A stretch of DNA of 6,945 bases, from NCBI GenBank assembly GCA_018267355.1, contig JAFDYP010000560.1, forward strand, positions 1 through 6,945. Direction: 5' to 3'. Positions 6,555 to 6,945 of this stretch are shown here, one piece after another (the first letter of the stretch is position 1; each line of letters begins with the position of its first letter). Origin of the DNA: Bacteroidota bacterium. GTDB lineage: Bacteria > Bacteroidota > Bacteroidia > Chitinophagales > LD1. The notes below the pieces were generated by a model. It was not told the DNA's origin. It saw nothing but the letters and a program-made list of their open reading frames with translations, and did no database searches. The position numbers and the translations under genes are program-made.

Positions 6555-6571
6555 CTTAGTATAAAACTAAG
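6555..6571 (-). promoter_or_regulatory. Small hairpin in the 5' leader
   Basis: CTTAGT and ACTAAG form a perfect 6-bp inverted repeat around a 5-nt centre, 15 nt before the start codon. In RNA it would make a small stem-loop beside the A-rich ribosome site. As DNA it could be an operator. The sequence on the minus strand also contains TAGTTTTA, a weak match to the Bacteroidota -7 element TAnnTTTG, but no -33 TTTG is seen. Confidence 0.35.
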
Positions 6572-6597
6572 TGTTCTTTAGAGTTAACGATAGGGCA

Positions 6598-6635
6598 CCA
6601 TGTGAAGGCTATATCTGGCTGAGCCATGTGAAGGC
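6598..6635. repeat. 12-bp direct repeat, period 26, upstream of the giant gene
   Basis: CCATGTGAAGGC occurs exactly at 6598-6609 and 6624-6635, about 60-97 bp upstream of the start codon. The period of 26 bp is close to two and a half helical turns. It could be a paired regulator site, or chance. Confidence 0.5.
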
Positions 6636-6676
6636 GTCTGAAACCATTGATACCACTACGTTACAGCGTATTGTCA

Positions 6677-6790
6677 TGAAAATCGGTGAATAAGTGTATG
6701 GTAGCCTTTATGCCGAGGCAATCGGATTTTTAGCCGAAAACATAAAACAGAATGTATTGATTTTCATTGATATAAGTTGGCCGATTTTCA
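6677..6790. repeat. Spaced 10-bp inverted repeat with a third partial copy
   Basis: TGAAAATCGG at 6677-6686 is matched by its exact reverse complement CCGATTTTCA at 6781-6790, 94 bp apart. The inner GATTTTCA is also present as a direct copy at 6759-6766. The region is AT-rich, which raises the chance of coincidence. Confidence 0.4.
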
Positions 6791-6886
6791 GCCTATGATC
6801 ACTAAAATGTCTTGAAAAGAAAGCCTTTAATAATCAATATAAAATATATGGTTACATTTTTGTGTATGTGCTATACTAGCATGTGT

Positions 6887-6943
6887 TTATACTGCGCTCA
6901 GGACGCGATACAAATTATCATCTGCTGTCACATTGAGCTTCTT
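6887..6943 (-). CDS. Possible C-terminal end of an upstream gene (partial, unknown product)
   Basis: On the minus strand one frame is open from the window edge and reads KKLNVTADDNLYRVLSAV before TAA at 6887-6889; the other two minus frames close quickly. The composition is ordinary for a protein tail. A plus-strand frame from ATG 6881 also runs off the edge, but its product (MCLYCAQDAIQIIICC) looks like a shadow. With 18 codons visible no family can be given. Confidence 0.3.
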   Translation of the reverse strand, partial: KKLNVTADDNLYRVLSAV

Positions 6944-6945
6944 GC

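Larger units (their letters stand above)
6572..6886. other. Intergenic region without a convincing gene
   Basis: This AT-richer stretch separates the giant gene from whatever lies upstream. I find only very short frames in it, such as a 19-codon minus-strand frame at 6708-6767, with no sign of coding. It holds the direct and inverted repeats described separately. I could not place a promoter with a proper -33/-7 pair, nor a terminator for an upstream gene. Confidence 0.6.

Noticed and set aside
6690..6725. Sigma-70-like promoter TTGCCT, 17 bp, TACACT on the minus strand
   Set aside because: Bacteroidota primary promoters use TTTG and TAnnTTTG elements instead. The match is weak and no pair of that type was found.
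6708..6767. Minus-strand 19-codon frame (MKINTFCFMFSAKNPIASA)
   Set aside because: It is too short, has no supporting leader or conserved context, and lies in a repeat-bearing AT-rich spacer.
6865..6885. Inverted repeat TGCTA/TAGCA as a terminator for the upstream partial gene
   Set aside because: The stem is only 5 bp and no T-tract follows in the minus direction.

Overview
The window is almost filled by one very long minus-strand reading frame (6539 down to 135) encoding a giant secreted, multi-domain surface protein. An in-frame TAA at 4524-4526 cuts it into a 671-residue N-terminal piece (4524..6539) and a 1453-residue C-terminal piece (135..4496). The organism is very probably a member of the Bacteroidota, most likely the Chitinophagales. 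The reasons are a C-terminal type IX secretion (T9SS) sorting domain, tandem Ig/PKD-like repeats, a GEVED domain, MAM-like and FnIII modules, and an A-rich leader without a Shine-Dalgarno sequence before the ATG. The lineage below phylum is inference.

Layout, left to right. Positions 3-83 (+) look like the last codons of a convergent gene. Positions 82-112 hold a strong intrinsic terminator for the minus-strand gene. Positions 135-4496 (-) encode an Ig half-domain, a glycine-rich beta-sandwich region, an array of Cys-paired Ig/PKD-like repeats with a GEVED domain nested inside one of them, a canonical PKD domain and the T9SS sorting domain. Positions 4497-4526 are the broken junction, in the middle of an Ig-like domain. 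Positions 4524-6539 (-) encode a Sec signal peptide, an N-terminal beta-sandwich, FnIII, a MAM-like jelly roll, FnIII and the first half of the broken Ig domain. Positions 6540-6886 are an AT-richer intergenic region with a leader hairpin, a 12-bp direct repeat and a spaced 10-bp inverted repeat, but no convincing gene. Positions 6887-6943 (-) may be the end of an upstream gene.

How the pieces work together: read through the TAA, the product would be about 2,134 residues with a signal peptide at one end and a T9SS sorting signal at the other. That is the design of a large surface adhesin or structural protein. I see no catalytic domain. Split, the N-terminal piece could enter the periplasm but has no outer-membrane sorting signal, and the C-terminal piece has a sorting signal but no signal peptide. 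The simplest reading is therefore a gene inactivated by a nonsense mutation, or a single-base sequence error. Stop-codon readthrough is a less likely alternative. I found no mobile element, CRISPR array, tRNA or rRNA.
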